The notes under the pieces: model-generated | Databases searched by the model: none | Told to the model about the DNA's origin: nothing | What the model saw: the letters and a program-made list of their open reading frames with translations, nothing else | Program-made: the position numbers and the translations under genes | In this document: positions 5,621 through 5,764 of the stretch, one piece after another | Layout: the number at the start of each line of letters is the position of its first letter | Position numbering within the stretch: the first letter of the stretch is position 1 | Source: Acidobacteriota bacterium | Lineage (GTDB): Bacteria > Actinomycetota > Acidimicrobiia > Spongiisociales > UBA5794 | DNA length: 5,764 nt | Assembly (NCBI GenBank): GCA_004356175.1 | Contig: SMXV01000053.1 | Span: forward strand, 1 to 5,764 | Direction of reading: 5' to 3'

Positions 5621-5764
5621 AGCGCAACACCGCGGTACTCAGACCAGAAGCGAGATACGCAGACTCCTCGCTTCACACGGGCATGTGCCGGTGCACGCGC
5701 TCGGTCAGAATTTTCTTGCAGACCCAAACATTGTGCACAAAATGGTCGCCGCGGCGCAGCTCAA
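5610..5764 (+). CDS. rsmA: 16S rRNA dimethyladenosine transferase RsmA/KsgA (5' part, runs off window)
   Basis: RsmA dimethylates A1518 and A1519 in helix 45 of 16S rRNA using S-adenosylmethionine, a late checkpoint of 30S assembly. Only 51 codons plus two bases are inside the window. They encode MGYEAQHRGTQTRSEIRRLL (1-20), then a stretch containing VHALGQNFLADPNIVHKMV (28-46). LGQNFLxDPNI is the classic N-terminal cofactor-binding motif of KsgA, and the preceding TRSEIRRLL resembles actinobacterial KsgA. The ATG at 5610 overlaps the tatD 3' end by 11 nt in another frame; another ATG at 5617 is in a frame that lacks the motif. There is no ribosome binding site in good position, so coupling with tatD is likely. 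The catalytic NLPY-type motif lies beyond the window. Confidence 0.93.
   Translation, partial: MGYEAQHRGTQTRSEIRRLLASHGHVPVHALGQNFLADPNIVHKMVAAAQL

Noticed and set aside
5030..5727. Minus-strand open frames of 193 and 178 codons over tatD
   Set aside because: They are antisense to a gene with every TatD metal-site motif intact; their products are unrecognisable and Cys/Arg/Ser-rich.
1..5764. CRISPR array, tRNA/rRNA gene, insertion sequence or prophage feature
   Set aside because: I looked for regularly spaced repeats, cloverleaf-like segments and transposase or integrase motifs on both strands and saw none.

Overview
The window looks like a housekeeping segment of an actinobacterial chromosome, with moderately high GC by eye. 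Class Acidimicrobiia or a related uncultured lineage is my best guess. Three things point there: the order rsmI - metG - tatD - rsmA, a Thr-rich lipoprotein of a type common in Actinobacteria, and a tiny antisense ORF resembling the actinobacterial ribosomal protein bL37. Shine-Dalgarno sequences are missing or poor in front of nearly every gene, which suits a genome using leaderless mRNAs and translational coupling. The lineage is inference; no 16S or similar marker is present.

Layout. Positions 48-1454 (+) encode a secreted lipoprotein with an HExxH zinc-metallopeptidase motif. A stem-loop (1457-1480) follows its stop. Next comes a 27-codon minus-strand ORF (1542-1625) that I read as bL37; it is convergent with the lipoprotein gene and divergent from the next one. 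A DUF192-family gene (1653-1982, +) lies 11 bp ahead of rsmI (1994-2824, +), which makes the 16S rRNA 2'-O-methyltransferase. An AbrB-like regulator with a C-terminal zinc ribbon (2834-3061, -) is convergent with rsmI and divergent from metG. The 127-bp abrB-metG intergenic region holds a perfect inverted repeat and a likely leaderless promoter for metG. metG (3189-4844), tatD (4841-5620) and rsmA/ksgA (5610 to the window end) form an overlapping operon.

How it fits together. Most genes serve translation: RsmI and RsmA both methylate the decoding region of 16S rRNA, MetRS charges initiator and elongator tRNA-Met, and bL37 is a large-subunit protein. TatD is a metal-dependent nuclease that commonly sits between metG and rsmA. 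The arrangement rsmI>, <abrB, metG>, tatD>, rsmA> matches, from memory, the Bacillus subtilis yabC-abrB-metS-yabD-ksgA region, including the orientation of abrB. The yabE/rpfB and rnmV genes that often lie between tatD and ksgA are absent here.

I see no mobile element, CRISPR array, rRNA or tRNA, and no clear novel multi-gene system. The most interesting items are the easily missed bL37-like gene, the conserved antisense AbrB with its zinc ribbon and operator-like repeat, and a promoter-like sequence reading antisense across bL37.
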